NCBI GenBank assembly: GCA_010906965.1
Contig: JAAFHB010000001.1
Location: forward strand, 1-64,000
Direction: 5' to 3'
Source: Mariniphaga sp.
GTDB lineage: Bacteria; Bacteroidota; Bacteroidia; Bacteroidales; Prolixibacteraceae
Length of the DNA stretch: 64,000 nt
Shown: positions 50,027-58,934 of the stretch, piece by piece
How the letters are laid out: each line of letters starts with the position of its first letter
Position numbering within the stretch: position 1 is the stretch's first letter
Notes under the pieces: generated by a model
Seen by the model: only the letters and a program-made list of their open reading frames with translations
Told to the model about the DNA's origin: nothing
Databases searched by the model: none
Position numbers and translations under genes: made by a program

Positions 50027-52375
50027 CTATGTCATGCTTAATATTTCACGAATTAAACCATCGCTCTCACTTTCCAAAGTCAGAATATCAGCCGAAACGT
50101 CTTCAATGCTTCGCAGTGGTTTGTGCCGGTAGAAGTATTTGTTAAAACTAATCTCGTAGCCTGTTTTGGTGGCATCAAGGTTAATCCAGGCTTCCGGAAC
50201 ATGGGGTTTTACTTCACGGAGAAAATAATTGTAGATGTTTTCTTTGAGTGGCACGTTTTCGGTGTCGCGCAAATCACTTTCTGTTTCGTATTCAATATAT
50301 TCGCCCTTTTTACCCGAGGCAAAATAACCAAAGTCAGCCAATTGGTTTACAGTACATCCCAAATGGCCGAGCAGTTGTTCCAGTTTTTCGCCCGTCAGTT
50401 TTGTAATGCCTTTTACCACTTTTTCTGCCGATGCATCGTACCAGCTTACCGCATTTAAAATGGCATTCTTTTCGGCAGGAGATACGTTGCTCTTCAAGGC
50501 TTTTGCTGCTTCATTCACTTTATCGCGGAAAAGATTATAGTCGTTGTACTCGTTGGTGCCAATTGCTTTCATGAGTTCGGTTGCCCTGGTCATCAAATCG
50601 AGTTGCTTTTGCCAGGTTGAAGCGCTCACCAATGCCCGGCTTTGTTTGGAATTCAGGTTCAGTTCCTGTTTTTCGCACCAATCGAGGATGGTTTTTTCGT
50701 ATTTTGAAAGTTGGGTATAAATAGCTGCTCCAAACTGTTCATACGCCCATTGCATTGGTTCCCGCAACGATTTGTCAAAGCGTAATTCAGCAATTCGTTC
50801 TGCGGTAAATTGCGCTTTCAGTCGTTTGGGGCGCTCAATGCTGACTTTATAATAACCAAAATCTTTATTGTCAAATATTTGTGAAGCAATCCCTTCTTCA
50901 CCGGTGCGCTCAATTGTTTTCATCCCGGAATACACCGAAACTATTTCATGGATATGTTCAGGAGCAAATTCGCAGTTTTTGTTCCCGAGGTTTTTGCGGA
51001 GTTTGCGGTAAAGCTGTCCGGCATCAATCAACTGAACTTTACCTTTTCTGCCGGGCATTTTACTGTTGCTCAATATCCACACATAGGTAGTAATCCCTGT
51101 GTTGTAAAACAAATTGTTGGGCATCTGCACAATGGCTTCCAGCCAATCGTTTTCGATGATGTACCTCCGGATATTGCTTTCGCCGCCACCGGCATCGCCC
51201 GTAAACAGGCTCGATCCATTGTGAACTGAGGCAATCCGTGAACCCGCCGGACTTTGTTTTAATGTCTTCATTTTATTAACCATCTCCATCAGAAACAACA
51301 ACTGTCCATCCGAAGAGCGGGGTGTTGCATCGGCATCTTCTTCAATACCCCAGTAGTTTTTTAGCTTGACCTGGAAACGGGGATCGATAATCTCCTTCCC
51401 GTCTTTGATGTATTTTTGCTCGCTTGCCCACGATTTCCCGTAAGGCGGATTCGAAAGCATAAAGTCGAATGTTGTTCCGGCAAATTCATCGGTAGATAGG
51501 GTCGAACCAACACGGATATTCTCAGGATTGTTGCCCTTGATCATCATATCAGATTTGCAGATCGCATAAGTTTCGTCATTGATCTCTTTCCCATACAAAT
51601 AAACATCGCCTTTTGCACAAATTTCACCTTCGTCGTCCTTGATAAAGTTTTGAGATTCGGTAAGCATACCGCCGCTTCCGCAAGCCGGGTCGTAGATGGT
51701 CATTACAGGTGGCAATTTGTCTTTTACCGGTTCGAAAATAATATGTGTCATAAGGTCGATCACCTCACGCGGGGTAAAGTGTTCTCCGGCTTCTTCGTTG
51801 TTTTCTTCGTTGAACTTACGGATCAATTCTTCAAACACATAGCCCATTCCCAGATTAGAAAGTGGTGTTAATTTTCTTCCATCCGGGTCTGATTTCTCAA
51901 ATGGGGTTAGGTTGATATGTGGCGAAGTAAATTTCTCCAATACATCCAAAAGCACATCTTTCGAGGCCATGTGCCTGATCTGGCTTTTGAGATTAAATTT
52001 ATCAATGATCTCTTTGACATTGTCGCTAAAGCCGTTCAGGTAATTCTCAAAATTTGCCTGGAGAATTTGCTGGCTGTTGGTTGCGGTGTCGCACAATCGT
52101 TGTAATGTCCATTCGCTGGTGTTGTAAAACACATAACCAGATACATCACGAAGGCCCTTTTCGTCCCACTCAATAAACTTGGCATCATCTCGTTGGAAAA
52201 CCAGTTCTTCCATTACAGCATCTTTGGTCGGCTCAAGCAGGGCATCCAATCGGCGAAGAACAACCATTGGAAGTATTACGTCACGGTATTTACCGCGCAC
52301 ATAAACATCTCTCAAACAGTCGTCTGCGATTGACCAGATAAAGGAAACTATTTTATTGTGTGAAGCTGAATTCAT
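50027..52375 (-). CDS. hsdM: Type I restriction DNA methyltransferase subunit M
   Basis: A 782-residue N6-adenine methyltransferase. N-terminal helices (DVYVRGKYRDVILPMVVLRR) precede GEHFTPREVIDLMTHIIFEP, then TIYDPACGSGGMLTESQNFI (SAM motif I) and FDFMLSNPPYGKSWASEQKY (catalytic NPPY). The last 250 residues form a longer helical tail than in E. coli HsdM, including KSNVSPAEKNAILNAVSWYD, as in other Bacteroidota versions. With HsdS it methylates host sites and, with HsdR, forms the restriction complex. It is the most upstream core type I gene in this island. Confidence 0.93.
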   Translation of the reverse strand: MNSASHNKIVSFIWSIADDCLRDVYVRGKYRDVILPMVVLRRLDALLEPTKDAVMEELVFQRDDAKFIEWDEKGLRDVSGYVFYNTSEWTLQRLCDTATNSQQILQANFENYLNGFSDNVKEIIDKFNLKSQIRHMASKDVLLDVLEKFTSPHINLTPFEKSDPDGRKLTPLSNLGMGYVFEELIRKFNEENNEEAGEHFTPREVIDLMTHIIFEPVKDKLPPVMTIYDPACGSGGMLTESQNFIKDDEGEICAKGDVYLYGKEINDETYAICKSDMMIKGNNPENIRVGSTLSTDEFAGTTFDFMLSNPPYGKSWASEQKYIKDGKEIIDPRFQVKLKNYWGIEEDADATPRSSDGQLLFLMEMVNKMKTLKQSPAGSRIASVHNGSSLFTGDAGGGESNIRRYIIENDWLEAIVQMPNNLFYNTGITTYVWILSNSKMPGRKGKVQLIDAGQLYRKLRKNLGNKNCEFAPEHIHEIVSVYSGMKTIERTGEEGIASQIFDNKDFGYYKVSIERPKRLKAQFTAERIAELRFDKSLREPMQWAYEQFGAAIYTQLSKYEKTILDWCEKQELNLNSKQSRALVSASTWQKQLDLMTRATELMKAIGTNEYNDYNLFRDKVNEAAKALKSNVSPAEKNAILNAVSWYDASAEKVVKGITKLTGEKLEQLLGHLGCTVNQLADFGYFASGKKGEYIEYETESDLRDTENVPLKENIYNYFLREVKPHVPEAWINLDATKTGYEISFNKYFYRHKPLRSIEDVSADILTLESESDGLIREILSMT

Positions 52376-52427
52376 AAAAATATAATCTTTTTAAAGGCTA
52401 ACGTTAATTAATAATATGGCTTCAAAA

Positions 52428-53384
52428 TTAAGGATTAAGAGGATTAAACCCGTCTTTTAAGACTAATTTATCTGCATAATCTGAGAATTGCAGATATTGA
52501 ATTTCAATATCCGGCGATAACTTTTCATTTAATAATCCAACCAATTCTTTATCAATTAACAGATGAAGTTTAGGTGCAAGAAAATAGGCATTAATACCCT
52601 TACTCTTTGCTATTTTATCAAGATCCGGATCTGATTTTTCATGTTTAAACCGACCGCTCTGGACATTTTGCATAATACAGTAGTAAAAGTACAATTCAGT
52701 AATGATGCCTACTTTATTGTTGGCGTGTGCCTTCAGTTCGAAAAGCAGAAGCTCATTGTTTTTACTAATGCCCCATATGTCAATGGCACTTTTAAGTCGG
52801 GGAAAGATGGAGGTTAATTTTGATACGGATTTTTTGAAGACACCTACTGGCAATTGCCGGTTTAAGTAATCTGCATTTGTTTTCAATTTTAAGGGATCTG
52901 CCCAATCTCCTTTTGAAAATTTATCCTCAAGTATGCTCTCAGCGCCTTGCGGAATATTTTTATCCCTATTATTGGATGGCGAATTCAGGTAATAAGTTTC
53001 TGATTCATTAATTATCAAGGCAGTCAGATAGGGGATGCAATTTGATTTTATTTCAAACCACGAATTAAAGTCTTTGGAGAAATTAGTTGCCCGAAACAGG
53101 AACCGCTGATAATGGCCATTATCTGGTAAATTATTGAGATCCCACGAAAGAATTACTTTATCAAACTTCCCCCACCGCTTTAATACGAGCGCCCATCCTT
53201 CAAATGCGGCAGCGTCGTCCTGCATATTTTTCTCAACAGATTTTGACGAAATATGCATTTCTACATCATTGCCGACAATTGTAAACTCAATATCACGCGG
53301 CAGCCTGATATTATTGGACTTATTTCCTTCTAAGTTAAAGGTGGCTTTTATTCTTTTAAGAACATCCGTTCGGTCATTACTCAT
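52428..53384 (-). CDS. PD-(D/E)XK-like protein, unknown family
   Basis: A 318-residue protein. Near residue 205-245 the text SAIDIWGISKNNELLLFELK followed by AHANNKVGIITELYFYY has the Asp ... Glu-x-Lys spacing of a PD-(D/E)XK nuclease core and a following helix. The first 130 residues (RIKATFNLEGNKSNNIRLPR) have no recognised domain. The gene lies between the MBL-fold gene (11 bases upstream) and HsdM, all on one strand, so it is probably part of the operon. It may be a nuclease partner of the MBL protein; I do not know a named family. Confidence 0.6.
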   Translation of the reverse strand: MSNDRTDVLKRIKATFNLEGNKSNNIRLPRDIEFTIVGNDVEMHISSKSVEKNMQDDAAAFEGWALVLKRWGKFDKVILSWDLNNLPDNGHYQRFLFRATNFSKDFNSWFEIKSNCIPYLTALIINESETYYLNSPSNNRDKNIPQGAESILEDKFSKGDWADPLKLKTNADYLNRQLPVGVFKKSVSKLTSIFPRLKSAIDIWGISKNNELLLFELKAHANNKVGIITELYFYYCIMQNVQSGRFKHEKSDPDLDKIAKSKGINAYFLAPKLHLLIDKELVGLLNEKLSPDIEIQYLQFSDYADKLVLKDGFNPLNP

Positions 53385-53395
53385 TTGATTGTTTT

Positions 53396-54643
53396 TTAAA
53401 GTAGATATTCTTTCCCGTCTTCCCAGATTTCAACATTTGCAAAGCCCTCTTTTTCAAGATACTGCTTCATTTTATCCGGGCATTCTGTATGGATTGGAAC
53501 AATCTTAAGAGGATTGATTGCCATGACAAGCATTTTAATATCGGTCAAAGTTGCATGGCCGCTTGTGTGAATTAGCTCAAAATCGACCTTCCCTGATGTG
53601 TTCAAATCAATAATCGAATCACTGCAATACGTTTTGTGTCCATCTTCCAGGTAACCTTCATATTGTGAGTAAACTAATTTGATTACTCCTTTGGGCAATA
53701 ATGCTTCAATTAATTTCTGATTTGGGCAGCGTAAAAAATAGACAAACTCCTTTGGATTTTGAAAGATTTGATTGCCAATATCTTTCTTAATCACCCGATC
53801 CTTAAAGTCGCTAAATTTCGGATCACTAATCCTGGACAACTGGCTCGGATGATTGTAAACACAGATTGTCTCCCAATCGATGGTAGGCAATCCTTTCGAT
53901 TTTTCATGAACGACTTCTAAAGCCCAGGCATTGTATATGTCAATGATCAGTCTCTTCTTATGCGAATTACAAGCTTTCACAACCGAAACCAGGCGATCGA
54001 TATTCTGTGCCGAACTAACCACAAATGTTGCGTTCTCCTGATCTTTTATAATAGTGGAGATGGCTTCATAGACTGATTGTTCTGTGGGGTATTTTTGATT
54101 TGAACGTTCCACCATTGTACCTTCAGTCAAAAATAGATCAATGTTCTTAGGTGGTTCTTGTAGTAATTTGTAATAAAGCTTATTTTTCCAACCAGTTGAC
54201 CTGAAGTCCCCGCTATAGAACAGGCGCTTACCATCCGCCTCGATAACAAAAGCAAAAGCTTCAGGAGAAGAGTGATCCATCAGGTAAGGATAGACCTTGA
54301 AGGTATTTAGGACTATAAATTCTTTCCAGGGTTGGAAAAGGATGAAATTTGATTTGGGGGATTCTTTCCCAAGGAAGATTTTCGTTGCGGATATCAGGCC
54401 TAGCGATACCTGGCCAATATAAACTGGTACGTCAGTTCCAACATTTTCCATCAGCCCATAATGATCCTGGTGCGGATGCGATATAATCAAAGCATCGACA
54501 TTGTTAGCGGTATAACTTACATCCGGATTCACTGTACTCAGCGGTTCACCAAGATCAAGCCATAATACCTTCCCATTATCAGCAGTTAATTCAACACAGT
54601 TACCCCCAATTTCATGGGTGCCACGATAGATTTTGACTTTCAT
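53396..54643 (-). CDS. MBL-fold/beta-CASP-type metallo-hydrolase, RNase J-like
   Basis: A 415-residue protein starting IYRGTHEIGGNCVELTADNG. The metal site is in ALIISHPHQDHYGLMENVG (HxHxDH). RLFYSGDFRSTGWKNK holds the middle Asp, and LIHTSGHATLTDIKMLVMAI with PIHTECPDK gives the later His residues. Between them a beta-CASP-like insertion has TEGTMVERSNQKYPTEQSVY and TFVVSSAQNIDRLVSVVKAC. The family includes RNase J and related DNA/RNA nucleases. Its ATG overlaps the stop of a 44-codon upstream ORF (ATGA). In this island it is probably a defence nuclease, an inference from context. Confidence 0.75.
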   Translation of the reverse strand: MKVKIYRGTHEIGGNCVELTADNGKVLWLDLGEPLSTVNPDVSYTANNVDALIISHPHQDHYGLMENVGTDVPVYIGQVSLGLISATKIFLGKESPKSNFILFQPWKEFIVLNTFKVYPYLMDHSSPEAFAFVIEADGKRLFYSGDFRSTGWKNKLYYKLLQEPPKNIDLFLTEGTMVERSNQKYPTEQSVYEAISTIIKDQENATFVVSSAQNIDRLVSVVKACNSHKKRLIIDIYNAWALEVVHEKSKGLPTIDWETICVYNHPSQLSRISDPKFSDFKDRVIKKDIGNQIFQNPKEFVYFLRCPNQKLIEALLPKGVIKLVYSQYEGYLEDGHKTYCSDSIIDLNTSGKVDFELIHTSGHATLTDIKMLVMAINPLKIVPIHTECPDKMKQYLEKEGFANVEIWEDGKEYLL

Positions 54644-54774
54644 TTAAAAAAGGTGAGATGTAAGTCTTTTGTACCGTAATTACACGAAAGACGATTGTCT
54701 TCGAAATATATTAAATCAAAAATTTTGTTACTAGAAAGCTCAAGCTCGAGTTTAAAAATCTCCGAAATTGTCAT
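54640..54774 (-). CDS. Short ORF coupled to the MBL-fold gene
   Basis: A 44-codon frame from ATG at 54774 to TGA at 54640-54642: MTISEIFKLELELSSNKIFD, then LIYFEDNRLSCNYGTKDLHL and TFFK. The stop and the MBL start share ATGA, the classic coupling arrangement. It has no signal peptide or known domain; it is rich in acidic and aromatic residues. Either a real small partner protein or a leader that controls MBL translation is possible. Confidence 0.5.
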   Translation of the reverse strand: MTISEIFKLELELSSNKIFDLIYFEDNRLSCNYGTKDLHLTFFK

Positions 54775-54974
54775 AGGACTAAATTAGTTTAAATATATGT
54801 TCGTTGGAAGCCACTATCAATCAATATAAAGTGATTATATATTATCATAATCCTCAGAACATCTATTTTTATTTATTAAATTTTAAAAGTAGTGAATATA
54901 ATTTTGAAAATAGAAATAAACTGCGCAATTTTTTAAAATAATAAATTGCGGATAAAGTATTCCGAAAATTTAAT

Positions 54975-55871
54975 TCAGTATTGCTTCAAAGCATTCTTAT
55001 AGGTTGCTTTCACTTGCTGAATTAAAATTTCAGGCTGAATGACTTTTACATTTTCACCATATTTGAGGATTTCCTGTAGAAAATCATGTGTCAGATAGAC
55101 CTTTAGTTTAATGCGGACTTCATCTGCATTGTCAACAATAACTTGCTGGGTTTCGTGCAGCGGCAATGATTTTATGTATTTTCCCTGGAAAGCATCGAAC
55201 TGAAGAATAACTTCGTGTAGTTCATGGTCGGTCGGACTAATTATTCCGAAGCAAAACTTGTAATATTCATTGATATCGAAGGTTTTTGAAGGTTTAAACC
55301 GGGTTTTGGAAATCTCCAGTTGGGATAAGCGGTCCAGAGCGAAGCTTTTAATCTGTCCGTCCTTCAAATCTTTGGCGAGCACATACCAGCGGTTGCTGAA
55401 TTCTTTCAACGCATACGGCTCAACAGTCCGATGGGTGATTTCATCCTCCCAGTATTTCTGGTAGGTAAATGAAATTCGCAGGTTATTTGTTATTGAATGA
55501 AGCAACCCATTTAGATTTTCAGTTCCCTGTGGCTTGCGTTTTTCAAATTGAATGGACCGGAAACTGCTTTCAGCCATTTTCAGCGCATTAAAAGTATCCA
55601 ATGCCTCCATTCTGCGTTTGCTTACTTCCGATAGTTCTTCTTCATTGATGGCGTAAACCTTCAGTTTAAAATCATAATTGATTTCAATATCGTTTATCGA
55701 ACAAATATCCTGCAGATCCCGTTGGAACTGCCGCTTTGAGATATTTAAATCATACCCCTGCATTTCAGACTGCCTTTTAAGATAAGCATCAATCTGCTCA
55801 AAAGTGGCAGGTCCCATTTTGAGTTTATTCAGGATGTGCATGTTGCGTAAGAATAATTCCCGTTTTGCCAT
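54975..55871 (-). CDS. WYL-domain transcriptional regulator
   Basis: A 298-residue protein. The N-terminal winged helix is LRNMHILNKLKMGPATFEQI with DLNISKRQFQRDLQDICSI. The WYL domain (about 140-220) includes ISFTYQKYWEDEITHRTVEP, YALKEFSNRWYVLAKDLKDG and IKSFALDRLSQLEISKTRF. The C-terminal extension (EILKYGENVKVIQPEILIQQ) matches the WCX domain. WYL regulators of this build (BrxR/CapW type) repress defence operons and sense nucleic-acid ligands. The gene is the most upstream of the minus-strand island, consistent with control of all genes below. Confidence 0.85.
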   Translation of the reverse strand: MAKRELFLRNMHILNKLKMGPATFEQIDAYLKRQSEMQGYDLNISKRQFQRDLQDICSINDIEINYDFKLKVYAINEEELSEVSKRRMEALDTFNALKMAESSFRSIQFEKRKPQGTENLNGLLHSITNNLRISFTYQKYWEDEITHRTVEPYALKEFSNRWYVLAKDLKDGQIKSFALDRLSQLEISKTRFKPSKTFDINEYYKFCFGIISPTDHELHEVILQFDAFQGKYIKSLPLHETQQVIVDNADEVRIKLKVYLTHDFLQEILKYGENVKVIQPEILIQQVKATYKNALKQY

Positions 55872-55890
55872 AGCTGATAATTTTATGATT

Positions 55891-55898
55891 CAAAAGTA
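55891..55898 (-). promoter_or_regulatory. Possible -7 box for the WYL gene
   Basis: The minus strand reads TACTTTTG, a full match to the Bacteroidota -7 consensus, 20 bases before the ATG at 55871. A TTG lies about 15 bases further upstream, shorter than usual spacing, so confidence is limited. Confidence 0.4.
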
Positions 55899-56035
55899 GC
55901 CGTAACCTACGCCAAAATCTGTCATAGGCACAAGAAAATTCAAATATTAAATTAATTGGTGCAATAATATATTCCCCAACGACACCTGCTGTCTTTCTCT
56001 CAAGGGATATTTGCAGCCAACCTTAAAATCAAACA

Positions 56036-56626
56036 TTGATGGCAAATACGAACATAGAGAAATCACAGGATTCAAACATCCGAGTATTAATTAACGGGAT
56101 GACAGCTGTTTCAATTGAAGTTAAAAACAGAGTGACTCATCAAAATGAGCTAAAATGGGGCTTTACTGATGCTGAAAATCATTTAGTCGTTGAACCCATT
56201 TACGATGAAGTCAACCCTTTCGAAGAAAATGGACTCGCCATGGTCATGTTAAGAGTTGATCAATCCAAAACAGAAAGATTCGGTTTCATCAACAAAAAAG
56301 GGAAGGTCATTTCACCAATCATTTATGAAATAGTTTGGTCGTTTAGTATCGCTTGCTTTGCAAAAGTCAGGAAGAACGGGAAATGGGGGTTTGTTAATGA
56401 ATCCGGTGAAGAGATCATTCCGGTGATTTACGAATTTATAAAACCTTTCCATATGGGTTTAGCTGCAACTAAGTGTAAAGGCAAATGGGGTTATCTGGAT
56501 ACCAGGGGTGAAATTCATATTCCTTTTCTGTATGATGATGCCAGGAATTTCGAGAATGGCACGGCGTTGGTGAGTCTGGGAGGTAAGTACATTTACATTG
56601 ATTCAAGCGGAAATAAGACACATTAA
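56036..56626 (+). CDS. WG-repeat protein
   Basis: A 196-residue protein without signal peptide. It has about five WG repeats, each with a KWGF/KWGY or RFGF core followed by a VxPIYDE-like turn: LKWGFTDAENHLVVEPIYDE, RFGFINKKGKVISPIIYEIV, KWGFVNESGEEIIPVIYEFI, KWGYLDTRGEIHIPFLYDDA and a last partial repeat (YIYIDSSGNK). WG repeats form beta-propeller or stacked-beta binding surfaces in Bacteroidota and phage-related proteins. No enzymatic motif is present. It is the first plus-strand gene after the defence island and has no operon partner. Confidence 0.72.
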   Translation: MMANTNIEKSQDSNIRVLINGMTAVSIEVKNRVTHQNELKWGFTDAENHLVVEPIYDEVNPFEENGLAMVMLRVDQSKTERFGFINKKGKVISPIIYEIVWSFSIACFAKVRKNGKWGFVNESGEEIIPVIYEFIKPFHMGLAATKCKGKWGYLDTRGEIHIPFLYDDARNFENGTALVSLGGKYIYIDSSGNKTH

Positions 56627-56839
56627 ATTGATATACAACATTTTATTTTCTTTAATTTAAAATTTTCATTTTTGTAGAATAGCAGTAGGGTTTAGTCCCT
56701 CTAAAACCGCCAAAAATTTAAAAATAACAAGAACTCTTTTTTGTCTTTCATCCCGTCATCTTTTGTCGTGGTATTGGTGTAATTTCGGTCGACAATTGTA
56801 TAAGAAACGACAAAAGGAACAACTCTTAAAATCAATCAC

Positions 56840-57475
56840 ATGCACATAACCTGTATTTCTGATACTCATGGTTTGCACCGGCAACTAAAGCTTTCTCCAG
56901 GTGATCTGCTGATTCATGCAGGTGATATTTCGGAATATGGAACAGAAGAGGAGATATTTGATTTTACCCGTTGGTTTTCCCGGCAACATTTTACCAATAA
57001 AATCTTTATTGGAGGGAATCATGATCTGTTCCTTGAAACTATTTCCGTAAAAGCCTTCCGGAAACTGATAGGAAACGATATCATTTATCTTCAAAATAGT
57101 GTGGTAACGATTGAAGGACTGAAAATTTATGGATCTCCAGTAAATCAATCGGTGATGGGAATGGCTTTTGGCAAAAGCAAAGGGGCTGAAATCAGACGCG
57201 AATGGCGCAAAATTCCTACAGAAGTAGATATTTTAATCACCCATGAAGCTCCTTTAAGCATTTTGGATAATGGAAAAGGTTGTCCTGATTTGAAAATCAG
57301 ATCGGAAGTAATCAAACCAAAACTTCATGTTTTCGGTCATGTACATGATATCAACGGAGTAATTCAACAAGGAGATACCCTGTATGTAAATGCTGCACTT
57401 TGCGGCAATCAGGATGTCCTCCAGATGAGGCCGAAATTTACCAATAAACCGGTGATAGTGGACTTGCTGAGATAA
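56840..57475 (+). CDS. Metallophosphoesterase (MPPED/UPF0046-like)
   Basis: A 211-residue calcineurin-like phosphoesterase. Motifs in order: CISDTHGLHRQL (DxH), LIHAGDISEYGTEEE (GD), KIFIGGNHDLFLE (GGNHD), ILITHEAPLS (THEAP) and HVFGHVHDINGV (GHxH). These make a two-metal phosphodiesterase site. Homologues in the MPPED1/2-UPF0046 group are cytosolic with unclear substrates. The gene is solitary on the plus strand. Confidence 0.88.
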   Translation: MHITCISDTHGLHRQLKLSPGDLLIHAGDISEYGTEEEIFDFTRWFSRQHFTNKIFIGGNHDLFLETISVKAFRKLIGNDIIYLQNSVVTIEGLKIYGSPVNQSVMGMAFGKSKGAEIRREWRKIPTEVDILITHEAPLSILDNGKGCPDLKIRSEVIKPKLHVFGHVHDINGVIQQGDTLYVNAALCGNQDVLQMRPKFTNKPVIVDLLR

Positions 57476-57861
57476 TTTCGGTGTTTTTTCTCTATGGTTC
57501 TTAATGTAAAAGAAATAATTACACAGAGTTTCACAGAGGGAAAATCTCAGAGTACCACAGAGTAGGAATATAATGTCATTCAGCGATCCGCAGAGAGTAA
57601 TTTTTAAAAATGCTATAAAATTTCTCATTGCCATTACCAAAGGCATCTCCAAAGGATATCGATCGGCTGCGACTGTTCAGAAGGGTTTATTGCCGATCTT
57701 CTCAAATGTTGCAGGAGTTTTCAGCAACTTATTTGTAATGTGAAAATAGTGCAATAGGTATCTCTTGTTGACATTTTAATAAGATTATGCGACAAAGATA
57801 TTCATAGTCTACGTCAATTTATGTCGTAGTAATATATAGTTTCATCGGACGGCAAAATTGT
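57476..57861. other. Non-coding stretch with CACAGAG-type repeats
   Basis: About 390 bases. At 57521-57600 there is a cluster of related pieces: ACACAGAGTTTCACAGAGGG, ACCACAGAG and CCGCAGAGAG. Such CACAGAG-rich intergenic repeats occur in many genomes. Nothing else with coding character was found. Confidence 0.5.
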
Positions 57862-58518
57862 TCAATTGAGTTGCTGGCGTTCAATAATATGAGGATAGTT
57901 ATTTTTGAAGATGGTGTAAAACTGTTCATTACCTTGCCTGAATACCTCTGGAACTGACATTCTTACAGTTTCTTCAATAAACTGGTTGTGATCGAAGAAC
58001 AGCACATTTTCATTACTTGCGAGTTCTCTCATTTTCAGACTGGCATATTCATTTACCGAACGCCCTTCAGCCTTTACCGGAAGACTGCAGATTGCCAGGT
58101 AGCTTTTCTTCTCTGACTGCAGGTATTTCAGAAGGTTACTGATTAAACCCGTTCCGACGGAAGAACCAAGTCCGGTTAAAATAATATAGGAATCGTTTTC
58201 TTTGAATAAATTCTTCATCTGGTTTGTGAGCGGTAGTCTTTCCCGGTAACGAATCCCATTCACCCGAAAATCCTGCATCGATTCAAAAAATAGATAATCA
58301 ATATCTCGGGTGAGGTGCGACACATAAGAACTTGCAATACATGAATATTTTGCATCAATCCCCTTTTTATGGATATTCACCATCGCATTTGTTCCGGCCT
58401 GACCCAGTCCAATAAAATGCAATCGGGTTCCGTCCGGATTTCCTGAAACTTTAATATCCGGCATTAACATCATGACTCCTAAAGCAGCGAGTCCTTTTAT
58501 CATTTCACGTCTTTTCAT
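57862..58518 (-). CDS. FtsZ/tubulin-fold-like protein with a Tat-like signal
   Basis: A 218-residue protein from the ATG at 58518; a longer frame from 58572 adds 18 residues of no known use. It begins MKRREMIKGLAALGVMMLMP, a twin-Arg-like export signal. The body resembles the N-terminal half of FtsZ: LHFIGLGQAGTNAMVNIHKK (glycine-rich loop), SYIILTGLGSSVGTGLISNL (the tubulin signature GGGTGTG, here GSSVGTG), YLAICSLPVKAEGRSVNEYA, and ENVLFFDHNQF. It lacks FtsZ's C-terminal domain and usual length of about 400. GTP binding is uncertain because the signature loop is altered. Secretion of a tubulin-fold protein would be unusual. Confidence 0.62.
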   Translation of the reverse strand: MKRREMIKGLAALGVMMLMPDIKVSGNPDGTRLHFIGLGQAGTNAMVNIHKKGIDAKYSCIASSYVSHLTRDIDYLFFESMQDFRVNGIRYRERLPLTNQMKNLFKENDSYIILTGLGSSVGTGLISNLLKYLQSEKKSYLAICSLPVKAEGRSVNEYASLKMRELASNENVLFFDHNQFIEETVRMSVPEVFRQGNEQFYTIFKNNYPHIIERQQLN

Positions 58519-58934
58519 TTTGACACTTTTTTTAGTGATTGTATCAACGAAAGTAGTCTGAGGGTGCGCCAAAGGATGACGTAGTTAAAAAATTTAATTG
58601 TGGAAACTTCCCATATTGAATTTTTAACGGCGGCGAGCGACGCGCTTCGAAAACAGGCTTATAATTTAGTCACTAAAAGCTTGCCATTTCTCAAGAAGCG
58701 AAGTATCATATATAATCTCTTCATTGTAATAACTTTAACTGTTTGTATATTATGGATAAAAACAACATTTTTTGTTCTGAAGTATTATTAATTTACAAAC
58801 AATTAATAACAAATATTAAACTGATTAAATGTCTATGAATCGTTAAATCAAATTATTAAATTTGGCGTCACAATATTTTGTTCAAATTTCATTTGTTTTG
58901 CCAAAATGCGGCAACTAAATCAAAAAACTTAAAC
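58519..58934. other. Non-coding stretch, no accepted gene
   Basis: About 415 A+T-rich bases between the divergent FtsZ-like and PKD-repeat genes. A 63-codon plus-strand frame at 58600 with one hydrophobic stretch (YNLFIVITLTVCILWI) is not convincing. The region should hold the promoters of both neighbours, but I could not identify a full consensus box. Confidence 0.4.

Noticed and set aside
57521-57600. CACAGAG repeats as a possible CRISPR array
   Set aside because: Units are short, unequal and not separated by regular spacers, and no cas genes are present in the window.
58600-58791. Plus-strand 63-codon frame with one hydrophobic stretch
   Set aside because: No family resemblance and no start signal; a single membrane-like stretch is common by chance in A+T-rich sequence.
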